Translations under genes and position numbers: made by a program
The notes under the pieces: generated by a model
Told to the model about the DNA's origin: nothing
The model's input: only the letters and a program-made list of their open reading frames with translations
The model's database searches: none
Shown here: in pieces, positions 13,591 through 27,264 of the stretch
Layout of the letters: each line of letters starts with the position of its first letter
How positions within the stretch are numbered: position 1 is the first letter of the stretch
Assembly: GCA_032173965.1 (NCBI GenBank)
Contig: CM063284.1
Span: forward strand, 60,758,863 to 60,822,862
Direction of reading: 5' to 3'
Length of the DNA: 64,000 bases
Source of the DNA: Sitta carolinensis
Taxonomy: Eukaryota > Chordata > Aves > Passeriformes > Sittidae

Positions 13591-16500
13591 CTTCATTTTC
13601 CTCACCTCACAATCCATACTTCCTTCATTTTCTATGAAGATGCAAAGGGAAGCAGTATGGAGTGTTACAGAGGAAATGAAATGAAATTAAAATAATCATA
13701 TGAAGAGGTTATTGCCTTCATCTGCCTCTATAAATGTTCTGTCCATCTCATCTTCTTAGTTCTTGTTTTACAACAAATATAAGTGGTGTCACATGCTTTT
13801 CTAGAGATCTGCCTCTATAAAGTACATTAAAAGGAGATTCTTTGCTTTTTCAAGCAAAATTAACCACAAGGTTAATTTTACTTTGCATTGGAATCCCATA
13901 TGCTGCCGTGAGTTTGCATTCCACTTAGGGTGTCTGAATACAAGAACCTGTTTACTCCCTCTCTTATAGAAACAGCTCCCACTCATTTATTGTGGGGTCA
14001 AAGCAGAACCAGCTAATAAGCAGTTTCAAGATTGGTCCATGAGGGATAAAAGCAGAAAATCTACCAACCATAAAGTTTTTCATCTCTGACTCATTATTTT
14101 GGGCCAAAATTTTATCCTGTAGCTAAGCTTTCCTCCAGTGAAGGCTTATATTAAAACTCTGAGGTTACTGAGAGAAAAGAGAGAGGTACAGTTTCATTTG
14201 TGACTAGCTGGTCTTTTCTAATGAAAACCATTCTGTCACAAAGAATTTCTGATTTTTCCCAGTAGTTTATCTTTCTGTAGCTTTAGTTCAGGTGATACTG
14301 AGCCAGGTATCATCTGAATGTGCTGATCTGGTATAGTATGCTTACTCATTTCACTGATAAGTTCTGAAGAGCTCTGCTTATTGAAATACGTAAAAATCAG
14401 AATAACAAAATGTCTTGAACTTCATTAGTTATCACCCAACCAGTATCTCCAGCCTTCAGCTCACACCTTCGGAATAAACCAGTTTCCCACTTACCTGCTG
14501 GATAGTCAGAGCACACAGGATAGCAGGAGCTCCTTCCAGCCATGCATGGTGCTGACTTCTGGTCTTCCATTCCAAGAACTCACATCAAATCCTGCAAATC
14601 TCAGATATATGCAGGCCTACTGTAAAGCCTGTCATGGGAAGGGCCTTATAGATGAAGTATTGTGACAGTATAGTATGAAATGAGTCAGGTATTCATTTTA
14701 TCCAAATGACACAAACAGTACTGGAAGAGACAGCTGTGGAAGTGAGCAGGAATTTGCAGCTGTGCTAGGAATTCCTACCAGAAGAAGTGTAGCCAATATG
14801 CAATGTGGAAATTTTAACCCTGAAGCAATGTTCTTCTATAAACAGCAAATCTCTTGCTACTCTGTGCATGCAGGCATTTTTTAAATTTCCATTTTAGAAC
14901 ATATGTCAGATCTTGCTCTATTGTAACATTCCCTTTGAACCGCATCAGCCCCATTTATAAATACATCATCTGAAGTGGTGAAATGCCAGGAGATACTATG
15001 TTGCCACATTCACTGGACATAAATACTCTGAAGCTGAGTGTCACTAGCCACATTGCTAGCTGAAGAAAGTTGTGCAATATAAACATTTGGTTGGTAAATA
15101 AATAAGAAATAAATAACTTAGAATGTTGCCTGCTGCCCATAGCAGTTTAAGGTAAATGTACTCTGTATTTCCAATAGATTTGTGGCATTATGATTAAACC
15201 AGAATTCACTCACTTGCTTAGATCATCTTCTACAGTGAAGGTTGCCATCACTGAAAACCTGTAGTCTTTGCCTAAGTCAAAGACCTGTAAAGACAGTCAA
15301 AGATTATCCTCTGGATTTCTGTTTGCTTCTTTGGAAATGTGAGGTTTGGTATGTGTTTTGCTGAAGAAGGGAGGTAAAGCAATGAAACAAAGTTAGAGAT
15401 CTATAATATATATTTTGAAACTGTATGGAAAGACAGAGGTATGCTTTGTGCACCACAGTAGCATTTTATGAATACAGTAAGTATCATGCCACTGTTTCAA
15501 AAAAGCTACACAAGCTATTATTTACACTATATAGTTAAAAGCTTTGTTTCACTTATGACTCCTGCAGATGAAGACAGAATTACAGTACATATTTTGCTGG
15601 CAAAGATCAGTTGGTCAAAGGTTTCTTGACTTCATACCGACAAAACTGTACCAACAAAAAGTTTATAAGATATGCTATTAAAAGCATGCTTTGGCTAACA
15701 CAGCTACATATACTCAGGGGAGTGCTGGGGAAGCCTGAATAAGTCTTGGCAATGCTGCAACTTTGCCTATGTAAAAGCACTGCAATCATGAAGGCATTTG
15801 TCATCATAACACACTGGTACAACTATTCAGAGTTAGCACAAATTTGTCCTGAAATGGAACTTGCAACTTAGCAAGACAGGAAGATATTAGACACATACAG
15901 GAGAGATTTGGGTGCACATAATCTGCCACACCATTTACCAGGAACAATCCTTGCAACATGGAAAATGATGCAAACTCATTTTGCAACAGGCTGATGAATG
16001 AGACAGAAAAGAGCAACAGTTGCCACATTGCCAAGTAAAACTGAAGCAGAGCAGCCTGCCTAGACTGAAGTACTGATCCTGTGAGCCAGTCCAGCATTTA
16101 TTCATAGTGTGACAAAATAGAACAAGGGGTTTGAGGGAGGAAGGTAAGGGAAGATGATAACTGCATCAGCAAGGCAATTCTCTTTGATCTTAATTTATGA
16201 TACTGCAAGAGGCAACCAGAGTACATTATGTGTACCCTCATGATACTGCCATTCCATCTGACTAGGATCTTGCTTTCCAGCTTATTTGATCAGTTCACAT
16301 TGTCCAGAGAGGATTCCTACCAACTGTGCTTCATTCCTAAGCTGCCAATGGGCACATATGCACACTCTGAGGAAGACTGGCCCAACATTTAAGGCACTGT
16401 TTCTCAGAAACCAGGACTACAGCTCTTGCTTTGCAACTGAATTCTGATCTCACTCATTACCTGGGTATGGGTGAACACAGGGGGAATAAAATTTCTCCCC

Positions 16501-19500
16501 ATCTACCAAGGCAAGGAAAGGAAGAGTAAAAGTTGTCAGCTGCTTATACATACAGATAGGTTAAACTGTTAAAGACAGACTGCCAACTTAGTGTGTAATC
16601 AATCATATTTCAGTCATCGACATTTAGGGCCAGACCCAATACTCTGCATTTCTACCATGGTTGACACAATGTCATTCTGATCTCACTTGTCTCATTCTGC
16701 CACAGAATGTATTATCGTTGCTTTTACTGTAACAACACACTTTTTTTTTTTTTTTCTTTTTTTTTTCTCTGAGGCAAATAGGGTTCTGCTTCCCAGAAGT
16801 ATCTCATACACAAAATGAAATAAATCTAACAGGAGAACTGGATGCTCAGATGAAATGCTCTCTTTTGAACAGACATTTTTCTGCAATTACATGTCCAAAA
16901 GAATTTTTCAAAATAATGACACTTCCACTTTCCTCTTCTATGGAATTAGAAGACTTCCTGCCTTTTTTGCCCAAGATTTTCCTAGTTCAGTATATTCATT
17001 CAGAAGTTAGTCTTTCTGTATTCCATGCTAATGTAAAGTGATTTCATTAGTTATTGTGGAAAGGAAGGCTGAAACTGTTTGTCCTGCTAATAGCACTGTT
17101 TAATCACGCAGCTTTTGAGGACCCACTTCATCTTTTCAAACCAATCTGGTGGTAAAATATGATCATAATGTCTTTCATTTCTGACGACCAAAATGAATGG
17201 AGACACTAAAAACTGAAAACACAATGCATTTTATAATAATTCGGGAGCCTTCATGATTAAGAGACCATACACTGATACATTTGCTAATTTTTGATCTATC
17301 TTATTGTTCATGAACAAACAAATTCAGCTCCCATGACTACCAGAGGAATCAAAAAGGGAGGCAAATTTCTCTGAAGAGGGACCTATCACAGTCTTTTACA
17401 GAGGCAGGATCCTGCAACACTTAGGGGCTGCATCCACAGACTATTCATGCAGAAAACAGGAGCTTTCCTGTTTCTTGTAAAAGATGTCAGTCCAAGATGA
17501 GAATCTTCCCTAAAAACTACCCAGTTTAAACTACCATTGCCCTTCTCTCATCTCTTACTCTTGTCATGGTCTGGTTAACCCAAAACTCAGCTGAAAATAC
17601 ATGATATTGAGTAGGATTTAAATGTATGCATGTAAGCACAGTTACCACAGTTCATGTGGAGGTCTTTCACAAGGTTACTGTCCCCTCAGCAGCACTGTGG
17701 GACAATGGAATTTATAGCTGGCCCAAGCACAAAAGTTCACATTGCTCTTTTACATTTGACATCTTAGTAAGCTCAGAAAAGGGAAAACTTACAGCTTACC
17801 CTTGATCCTGACAAAGAGCTTACACAAGCCTCACCACTGCAGCTGTTTCTAATGAGAAGTCTTAATTTTGCTGAAAATCCTTTCCTGCCCCCTTGCCTTC
17901 AAAATCAATATCTCATAGTGAGTTATTTCATTAAGTGCTGCTCGTGCTCTGTACACAACCCATCTTTGAGAACAACCTTTAGATATACCTGCTGCCTGCA
18001 GTGCTGCTAGTGAAAGGACACCTGGTATTTTGTAATGAGGGTATGCTGTGTGGGATCTTCATAAATATATATTACAATTGCCCCTGTTACTAAGGAAAGA
18101 AAATTGTCTTTTGGTCCTTAGTGAGACATATTTGCTCCCTATCCTCCTTCACTTCCAGGCTGACCTCTTGCCTACAGACAGGCGTGAAGACAACCTTAAG
18201 TGACAATGAAACAAATTTCATTTTGTAGTGAACTGCTTTTTCAATTATTTTTCTCCTCTCTATTTCTTCTGGCTGACCCAGACCAGGCTGTTACTCTGAC
18301 AGGGGTCCCTAACCTCCAGATTAAAATATGCAAATTATTGTCTATCCTTCCACTTAGACCGTCAGATACATTGCAATTGTAAGAAAATCTTTAGTTTGGT
18401 TTTACCTAAGATGAACATAGTTACGTATTTTTGTTATCTTCTTCGATTAAGTAAACCCAGTTTAACATGATATAATCAAGGTTCAGGTACAATATAGATC
18501 ACAGGGTTCTTTATGTTCTCTGAGGCAGACTCTGCTAAAAAAAATCAAGCAGCCTCTGAAAATCTCTAACACCACTTACTTTCTACCTTACATCACTCAC
18601 CATCAAATTAGCGTTATATAAGTTACGCTAAAACAATGGAATGAAAATGCAACTCATAAGCTTTTGGGCTTCCTACAGATCTTTCCTAGTACTGAAGTCT
18701 TTAGATTGATATTAATGATAATTGGCTTAAAATTTTACAAATAAATTATTTCCAAAATACCTGGATATACATCATGTACAGTTTTCAGCCACTGCAAAGC
18801 TAAATTTGACCGATATTTTTAAACTACCAATTTATGCTACTCAAAGAATGGCTCTGTGCAAGGATTTTCCTTTCCAATTCCTCTTGAATTTTGACTAATT
18901 CTAAAATACTTCTTTGGTAATATCATCATTAATAATGAAAATATAACAGATATCTCCAAGTAGACAGAGATACAAACATACGTAATTTTGAAAGAGAATT
19001 GTAAGTGGTCAAAACAAACTCCAGATTTTTCAGGGAAGTTTGGAGACATGCAGCTCAGGAAAAAAAAGAAAAGTACTATTTCCATAAGCATGAATGCTTT
19101 TCCAGGACCAGTCCCAGGTACTGCTGCAGTATAACATAATAGCTGAAAATGTGGAATTTCATAAATTCAGTCCTACATAATTGATATAATTTTATCAACA
19201 TGTGACATGGAAGGTGTACGGATTGAAACAAAATACATGCGTTAATAGGGACCTGAGCAAGAGAAAATATAAGTTGCTAGAAATTACAGTAATCTTCCCA
19301 GTCTTCCCCAAATACCTGGAAATTTTAAAAAAGGCCCACTTCAAGCCTGTTACACCCTGGCAGCCCCTAGCTAATATAAATGTTTTATTAAATATATGAG
19401 TATCTTCATAGGATTTCCTCATATTTAATTTCACCCATTTGTACATCTACAAACTGAGAAGTTTCTGAAATTTTGTAATGTTGTAATTTTGGCAAGATGT

Positions 19501-19818
19501 CATTAAAAGTTTCTAACCTTGCCCTAACACATTATAAAGACCATTTCAAGCAGCTGGGCTACATACAACATGTTAAGAAATTGTTTTTCTGAAAGCTGCC
19601 ATGTTCCCACTATTTCAATTGTGATGTGGGCTTGCACTGACCGTCTCCAAAACAATAATAAATAAAATTAATGCAATGACAAATTTTCAGCTCCTTTAGT
19701 TAGCCTCTGAGTGTGTCCACTGTATGAGCTTTTCCACTCAATTTCTAGCATGCAGCAGAAGGCGCAATAATTGCTTAAACCACAAGTCTTAGTTACTTGC
19801 AATTGTATAACACAAAGT
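13591..19818. other. Unique AT-rich non-coding stretch
   Basis: No gene, RNA gene or clear transposon was seen. A T-rich run at 16741-16766 (15 T, one C, 10 T) is the main low-complexity feature. Open frames stay below about 100 codons and show no family resemblance. Confidence 0.6.
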
Positions 19819-20640
19819 TCATAGAAGCATAGCATGTTGCTTGGAAATGACCTATAAGATCATCAAGTCCAACCATTAACCCAGCACTATCCACATTAAA
19901 TCATGTACCTTAGTGCCACATCCACACATCTTTAAAATTCCCCCAGGGATGGTCACTCAGCCACTTCCCTGGGCAGCCTCTTCCAATGCTTAACAACCCT
20001 GCTGGTGAATAAATTTTTTCTAAACTCTAAACCTTTCCTGGCACAACTTGTGGCCGTTTTCTCTTGTCCTGTCACTTGTCACTTGGCAGAAGAGGCTGAC
20101 CTCCACCTCACCACACCCTCCTTTCAGGCAGTTGTAGAGAGTGATAAGGTCCCTTCTGAGCCTCTTCTTTTTCTAGACTAAATACCCCTAGATTTCTCAG
20201 CTGCTCCTCATAGGACTTGAGCTCCAGACCCTTCAACAGCTCCATTGTCCTTCTCTGGAAACATTCCATCACCTCAGTGTCTTCCTTCAAGTGAGGGACT
20301 CAAAACTGCGTTTGAGATGTGGCCTCACCAGTGCCAAGTACAGGGGGACAGTCACTACCTTGGTCCTGCTGGCCACGCTATTGCTGACACAGGCCAGGGC
20401 CATTGGCCTTCTTGGCCACCTGGGCACTGCTGGCTCAGGTTCAGCAACTTCCAACCAGCATCCTCAGGTCCTTTTCTGCTGGGTAAATTTCCAGCCACTC
20501 TGTCCCAGACTGTGGCAATATATGGGGTTGTTGTGACCCAAGTGCGGCACCCAGCACTTGGCCTTGTTGAACACCATACTACTGGTGTTTGTCCATTGGT
20601 CCAGTCTGTCCAGATACTTTTGTTTTCCTAGTTTGGGAAT
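19819..20640 (-). mobile_element. CR1 LINE fragment, minus strand
   Basis: It starts with the degenerate 3' octamers TTCATAGAAGCATAGCATG and continues with the antisense CR1 tail (AAGATCATCAAGTCCAACC). Its 3' half closely parallels the copy at 7383-7975, so both come from related CR1 subfamilies. Minus-strand translation around 20108-20290 gives ORF2 C-terminal motifs (KGLELKSYEEQLR, FSLEK) in a broken frame. Further right are the antisense of the segment GGCCTTCTTGGCCACCTGGG and of the block ending near CCAGTCTGTCCAGATAC. Similarity fades after about 20630, where the 5' truncation point lies. Confidence 0.95.
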
Positions 20641-21667
20641 CCCTGTGCACTGCCCTAAAGCACCCCACCATGGATCACATTGGTACTGGAGTCATTCACC
20701 TCAGCTACTCAATTTTCTAACACAAAAAGAGATTCCTATGAATTCAGTAGGTTTGGAGATGAGTAAGTTACAGCCCAGTAATTACACCTCTAGCAAGGGA
20801 TTCAGGTCTCCATGATGGACCCACTGTTCAACCATAACCACATCACATGGAGCTACATACACAAAATTCACATTTGTCAAAACCCCCTCAGCAGAAACCA
20901 AATCTGGTACTTAGGCACAAAAAAGCTTTCCCTTGGAAATGTAGCTGAACACTTTAGATACTGCAGGCTTTTGCATGGTAGCCACCAAAGTAAATCACAT
21001 CACTTTGTGTGTGCCCACAGGTCAATCTAGCCAAGCTGCAAATCTTGCAATCCATCTCCTCCCCATGTCTGAGACTTCACAAATTAGTCACATGCCATGT
21101 CTGTGTTTATGCACAAAAAAGCATTTTAATTTGTAACTCTTCTTTTTGTCAAGGAGGTCAAACTAACTGTTTGGTCATTGTTAGAGCTAAAAAAGAAGTC
21201 AGAGTTCATATTCACAGAAACTATTTGAGTAATTCAGTGCAAAAACCTCTTTCTATCATAAAATCTCATCTTTATCAATATATAGGTCTTTGTGTCACCC
21301 ACAAGAAAATGTCTAAATCTGAAAAAAAATCAAACACATCTACCCTCAGAGTTTCTTTCTGGCTTAAGCAGCTTCTCCCTTCTGCCATCTCTAGTCGTAA
21401 AATATATTCACTCTTCATTATATAAAGAATCTTAGTGTCTGAATTGCCATATCTTTTTGTGAACAAGTTATCCTAAGTCTTCAACCACTTTGGGTGTTGC
21501 TCCCTGAAACACTCCAGTACACCCACAAGCTATATCCATATGTGTAATAAATACCTTCAATTTCATGCTACAAAACATTTCAGTAGCTGGCAACAAAAAA
21601 GCCCTCCCAGCTTTTCCAGAACATTTGAACAGAAAAAAAATTACACACAAAAATAAAAATGATATTG
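20641..21667. other. Non-coding stretch between CR1 and candidate LTR
   Basis: No gene was recognised. A 138-codon open frame (about 21009-21425, plus) has no detectable family features and is compatible with chance. The first 150 bp could include a further diverged piece of the neighbouring CR1, but I cannot support that. Confidence 0.5.
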
Positions 21668-21976
21668 TGAACCCCTGCGATGTGAACAAAATACTGTGTA
21701 ACTCTTCAGGGAGTTCTTCCCCAAAGAGGGTGCACATGAGCCAGTCCATGCCACCTGGCTCTGGCTTTTATTGAGGAGCTTGGCCACAATCTCAGTGATC
21801 TTCCCTGTTCTCCTTCCCTTCACTCCTTGCTCTCTCCCCCATGACCTTCTGGGGAAGCTGGCATTCCTTTTATGAGCGATTCATGTCAGACATCACCAGC
21901 TCTTTCTGCAGCATGGGTAGCTGCTCAGCTGAACCAATCCAGGACCTAAGAAATGTCTCTTAGCATTTAGTCAACA
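21668..21976 (-). mobile_element. Candidate solo LTR of an endogenous retrovirus, minus strand
   Basis: Read on the minus strand, the segment begins TGTTGACTAAATGC, has a TATA-like CATAAAAGG at about 21867-21874, a polyadenylation signal AATAAA at 21767-21772 (TTTATT on plus), and ends GGGTTCA. TG...CA ends with a TATA box before AATAAA are the expected LTR layout. The flanks TATTG (21663-21667) and CATTG (21977-21981) match at four of five bases, consistent with an aged 5 bp target duplication. No internal retroviral sequence adjoins it. I do not recognise the family, and the ends were partly chosen to fit the duplication. Confidence 0.5.
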
Positions 21977-24900
21977 CATTGTAAGGATTGTTCTTTAAAA
22001 CCATGAAAATTACAGTCACACTGGTAAGATAAAGAAAAAATATTTAGGATCTTGTTACCAATCCCTCAGCCTGCTAGTTCATACAAATATATACAGCCTG
22101 GGAATTCTTATTAACTGCGATCTATCTAAAATCCTTTCTTCAAGACTGGAAAACCAATTTTAGAAAAAAATTTCAATTTAAACTTGGTTACAATTTACTT
22201 TCTAGATTAATCTTGCAAACTTTTAATGGGTATATTAATTAGACATCATCAATAACTTCAATATCAGACATGAATTTCTGTTGTCTCTTAAACCAAATAC
22301 GATTAACTTCATTCGTCCTCAAGGGCATAATTTTGCAAAAATTAGCAAGCCAAGAGTATCAGCTATTATAGTATTAAAAGTGTCATTTTGTTTATGATTT
22401 CCTGTGCGGGTCTAGACTAGCCTAAACAGCTCCTGGAACCTCATGCATTTTACACCAATATCCTTGAGGGATTGATGACAGAAATCAAATGGGAAGGGGC
22501 TTAAAATACCATATTTTCAGTCACAATTCCTATATTCTAAGGCAAGTTATCTGAAAGAGAATTATCTCACCTCGAATTGACCCTTTTTTTAAGATAATAC
22601 TGTGCCTTCAGATACTGCAAAATTCCTACCAATGATGCTGAAATCTCTTTTACAAAGGTGTATGAAGTACACAGTCCTTTTCACGCAGAAAGCGATTTTT
22701 AAAAATGCCATTAAATGTTTCTTTTCCTTCCTAAAATTTCAGCCTTTAATTAGCCTTTATACTTAAAATAGCATCAAGAGCCTGTAAAACAGAAAACTAG
22801 ACCCTTCCAGCTCTTTTGACAGGTTTTTGCTTTGCTGCTTCACTGAATCTCCCTCGCTATTACTGTAGCAGCTGGCAGACCAAGTGCGTGCAGTGTCCAG
22901 CAGGAAAGCCCTCGAGCATGCCAGCGTTTCTCTTGGGCACCCAACAGCTACCCCATCTCTCACTCTCTTCAAACACTACCAAATAGCTTCATTACTCCTG
23001 TCTGCTCTTGATATTCTTGTTGTTAGCTTGTAGAGGTTCTCCACAATCTAACTCAAGTTCTGTAAACATTTTCCAATGACTTCCATTATAAGCACAGCGT
23101 AATCACAGATGCTGGTTGTTTGGGGATATTTTGTCACAGCATTAGACATTCTGTGCCCAGTTCTTCTTTCACTTCTCCTGACAGACCCACTTTACTTTTG
23201 AGGAAGTTAAGTAATTTTTAAAAAGTAGGTCAGCAAACTAAACATTCCCAGTGCGTGAGGCTATTACGGAGGCTGTTACTCATTTAAAGGATGGTAAGTG
23301 ACCTGTTGCTTTTCCTGCCAGTGCATTCCCCATTACACAGAGGGTGCCATCTCTTTCACACACAGAGATTATTCCGTTCATGACATTGCATTAAACCTCA
23401 TGTAATCAGAATTAGAGCTAAATATTCAGACCCATCTGAGAGAGTAGCCACAACCCTATGCATCTTCTCAATTGTTTACACTCCTGTTTGCTCCTTCCAT
23501 ATGACCTAGTAGTCTCCAGTGCTCAATCAAATAAAGGTGAACACAACAAAGCATTCACTACTCCCCATCTGCACAGGACAGATGATGAATCAAATTAATG
23601 TCACACAGCCACTCCCAAAGGGAGAAATCACTGAGTGATCAACTGGTTCTTCATCAAATGGACCTCTTGTCCTCCCAGCTCCAACTCTTCTGATTGTTTT
23701 CCATTAAATATCTGAGACAAAGAACTGTTGACCTCAACTTTTAAACTTCAACTTTCAGCATCGATTAGCAGTAAATAATGGATAGGTCTTTGACAATATA
23801 TTTCCATGCTATATCAGTTTTTCTTCAGATGGTATATCAAGTCACAAAGATGCAACTCTGTCCCCAGAGACCACAGAGGTCTTCGAAGTTCCTATAAACT
23901 GAGAGCAATCCAGAACTTTATAGGCATAAATCATCTTCTGACTGCTAGGGACATCCGACAGTTGCCAGACAACGTCTGGGACCATTTATATAATTTTAGG
24001 CAGGCCACTGCATTGCTCTCAAGCTTTCAGAGAATTAATTAATTTGAGATAATATTGTCAGCTTAGAGCTGAGAAAGAAAACACTGTATTTTCTGAGTGT
24101 GTTATGATTTCCCAGGATATTAGGAAATCAGTGGGCAAGAAACTAAAGCTAATTTTGGCTGAGGCAACATGTAAAGAAAATGTCTATATAAAATAAGTTA
24201 GTGAATAACTAGTGCAACTATTTAAATATTTAACCCTGAGAATCAACTGTGATAAGAATGGGAGAAAAGATATTTACACATTTCTATGTTAAAACTTCTT
24301 TTTCTATAGGTATTTTTCATGTTGTACAACTTCATCTAGTGACATCCTGATGTTTCACCGTTTTAAAAAGAAACAACACATCTTCAAAATCAAGTTACTT
24401 CCCTGATGAGCTCAGGAACACAAGAGAACGAGGATACATCCTTGTCTTTTCTCACACTGCAGAGCTTCATGGTTTTAGCAAGTTCTCATTTTCTAGGCAA
24501 CAAAAAAAAAGCCTATTTGTCAGCTTTTCTTCCTTGTATGAGACTTATTTTCAGCAGGCAATGTCCATCCAGACAGAATTCCCTGATTTCTTTTGCTGAT
24601 ACTGAATGTCTACAAGCAGACAATAAGGAGCTTTTTTTGCACTGGTTACATTTTGGGGAAACATAGCCTCATTTCATACACCAGGGCCTCAGGCTTGCTT
24701 ATATTAGCTTACATCGTGGAGGCACTTGGCCTAATAATTCCCAGTGTTGGCTGATCATTGTTAAACTACAGATGGATATCTTCTGTTCAGCTGGGTGCCC
24801 AGGCAGCTTTCTTTTAAATTCTTAATCCCACTTAAACAATATGTTCTTAATAGAAATGAGTGGCAGCTTCCCCACAGTAACTAAAGTCACTAAATAAAGC

Positions 24901-25200
24901 ACAGCTACCCCAATTACCTTCTCTTCAACATGACTCACCAAAATTCTGGAGGCTGAAGGCTATCTGACAGTTCTGTTTCTGCTGCTGCTACTCCTGCCTT
25001 TCCCAGTGAGCTCTTCAGCTCTCTCCCTCAGACAGCCCCTAAGAAAGTCATGTTCTGCATCACCCTTCTGGGAGTGATGGGCTTAGGCCAGCCTCAACCC
25101 CCCACATCAGACCTACCACTGAATGTACCCTAACTCATTTATGACTCTTGGGCATCTTGGTGCCTTCCAGATATCTTCCCCAAAATTCAGTTTTCCTCTC
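21977..25200. other. Non-coding stretch, repeat-poor
   Basis: No gene or transposon was recognised. The part from about 23.2 to 23.8 kb is free of visible repeats and has moderate GC, so it is a candidate for conserved non-coding DNA; this rests on appearance alone. A 78-codon frame at 23806-24042 and an 86-codon frame at 24406-24666 match nothing I know. Confidence 0.5.
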
Positions 25201-25331
25201 CATAGACTCATAGAATTGTGGAATCACTGAATGGTTTGGTTTGAAAGAGACCCTAAAGATCACCTAGTTCAAATCCCTCACACCTGTGGTAGGGACACCT
25301 TCCACTAGACCAGGCTGCCCAAAGCCCCATT
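25201..25331 (-). mobile_element. Short CR1 3' tail, minus strand
   Basis: The left edge CATAGACTCATAGAATTGTGG has the CR1 3' octamers. It is followed by the classic antisense tail with AATGGTTTGGTTTGAAAG, CACCTAGTTCAAATCC, and GGTAGGGACACCTTCCACTA leading to CCAGGCTGCCCAAAGCCCC. The copy then stops abruptly: only about 130 bp was inserted, an extreme 5' truncation typical of CR1. Confidence 0.95.
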
Positions 25332-27240
25332 CATAGGTCCTACAATGCTCACATAATTTATGGGTAGGTGTCATTCTTCTTTTTATGGCTACAAAGAGTC
25401 CTGGTGTCATAACCTTATCCCCACAGATATACCCATTATGTCTGATGTGCTTCCACTAAAAACCATCCCAAAATCTGGTGCAACTAAAAATATTTTGTAC
25501 TGGGAAAAAAAGCAAGTAGCCAAATCAGACAAAGGAAGAAAGCAACACAAAAGAAGGGTAGTGGATAAGTATACACATCAAAAAGGTGGAACGAAACTTG
25601 ATAGAAGTCAACATTTACCTATTATAAAAGAAATACAGTCCTCTGGTCACAAATATACTTCCTTTCAGCTTGTTCTTTCACTAATAAAATACATAAATAC
25701 ATAATGCATTGCTGAGCAATAAAAAACCCAAACTGCTCTTATCCATATACTTTGTAGGCCATAAAATGGGGGCCCAGATTTCCCAACCTATTTTAAGACT
25801 TCCTAAGGTATTTAAGAAATGGAGGAATGGAACATGTATATCAGAAACTTTGATTCTTTGCAATACAGATTATAGCCAGATTTGTTACAATACCCTAACT
25901 TGCTTATAACTTTCTTTGTACATTTAAACAACTTAGTGAGTCTCATTGATCACAGCTGCACTGACAAATTTTTGTGACTACAGCTAGCAAGTACTCCAAT
26001 TATGATCTTCATAATCTTCATTATGGTACTAATCTTCTGAAAGAATAACTCATCTTAAAACTTATGAATAAGCTCTATTTACTTCCATGGTTAAGTGGTT
26101 CTGTAAATACACATCCCTGAATGGTTTCCTCTGTCAGGGATTTCTTTCATTTTCTTTAGGGAGGGATCCTGAACCATTCCCATGGCTCCACTTTGTTTCT
26201 TCTTTTCTCACAGTTGTAAATGCGAAGGACATCCAGGTCTTCTGGACAAGCACTGCTGGTGTCACCTGGGACAGATTGCATGGACATGACAGAGATTATG
26301 GAAGTCTCACCTCACTGGGGAACTGCAATAGCACTGATGTAGGGGTACAGCCCAAACTTTTTCTCTATCTTCTCATTAAACAGAAGCTGATCACCAAACC
26401 ATACATAAATTCTGTTAAACCCTAAATGTTATTAACATGGACTTTTCTTACAGTTCCAACACAGTTCCAGTCATTCCCTTCTTTTTTGCAGTAGTTACTA
26501 TCTATTGAACATTTTAAGTTCTTTTGAATTATACAGTTATTTATTTGATTGCAAAGAAACAAAATAAAAAGAAAAAAAAGAAAAGCTTACAGAGATATGG
26601 TTAGCTCTAAAGGTCATGTTAAAGTTGGGAAAGAATACAAAGAGACTGAGATTTTTATCAGAATGTGGGAGAATATGTGTATATGAAGGCTGCAAATATT
26701 TCAGTGGAGTGGATTTTATTTTGCATTCTATCTGGTTTCACTTATATTATAATTGAAGGGAAATGGTGATAGAAAATAGAGCACTTTCCCATGCTGTGTC
26801 TAAAGCTTTTTTAATGGTTAAATGTCATCATATCTCAAGAGTACCAAAAATACTGGTGAAAGTCATGTTAATTTTTAAAAACAAATATGCATGAGAACTG
26901 GTTGTGGTTGGACATATTTTCAGATTAGAGCAGGTCTGTCACAAGATTAAGTTGTATTGTGATGTACCCAGGAGAGTTTGTATTAGGTTCTTCAGGAAAA
27001 AATAAAGACAAAAATATGTTTAAATCTTTTACTAGATTTTTTTAATGTTTCTTTGGCTAAAACTACCCCTCTATGTGGAAGACTAGCTACATCGCTTGTT
27101 ATTGTCACAAGTGAAAATATCTTTAGGGACATAAACATATCTCCTGAGAGCAAGAACCAATCTCTGCTCTCACTCCAACAGCTATACCTTTCTTTTATAA
27201 GTGAAAACACAATTGTCCCTTCATAGGAAAAAAGACAAGC

Positions 27241-27264
27241 AAAAAAAAAAAAAAAAAAAAAAAA
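27241..27264. repeat. Poly-A homopolymer (24 nt)
   Basis: An uninterrupted A run preceded by AAAGACAAGC. No transposon body adjoins it. Confidence 0.95.

Noticed and set aside
20245..20631. 128-codon plus-strand open frame
   Set aside because: It is antisense to a minus-strand CR1 fragment.
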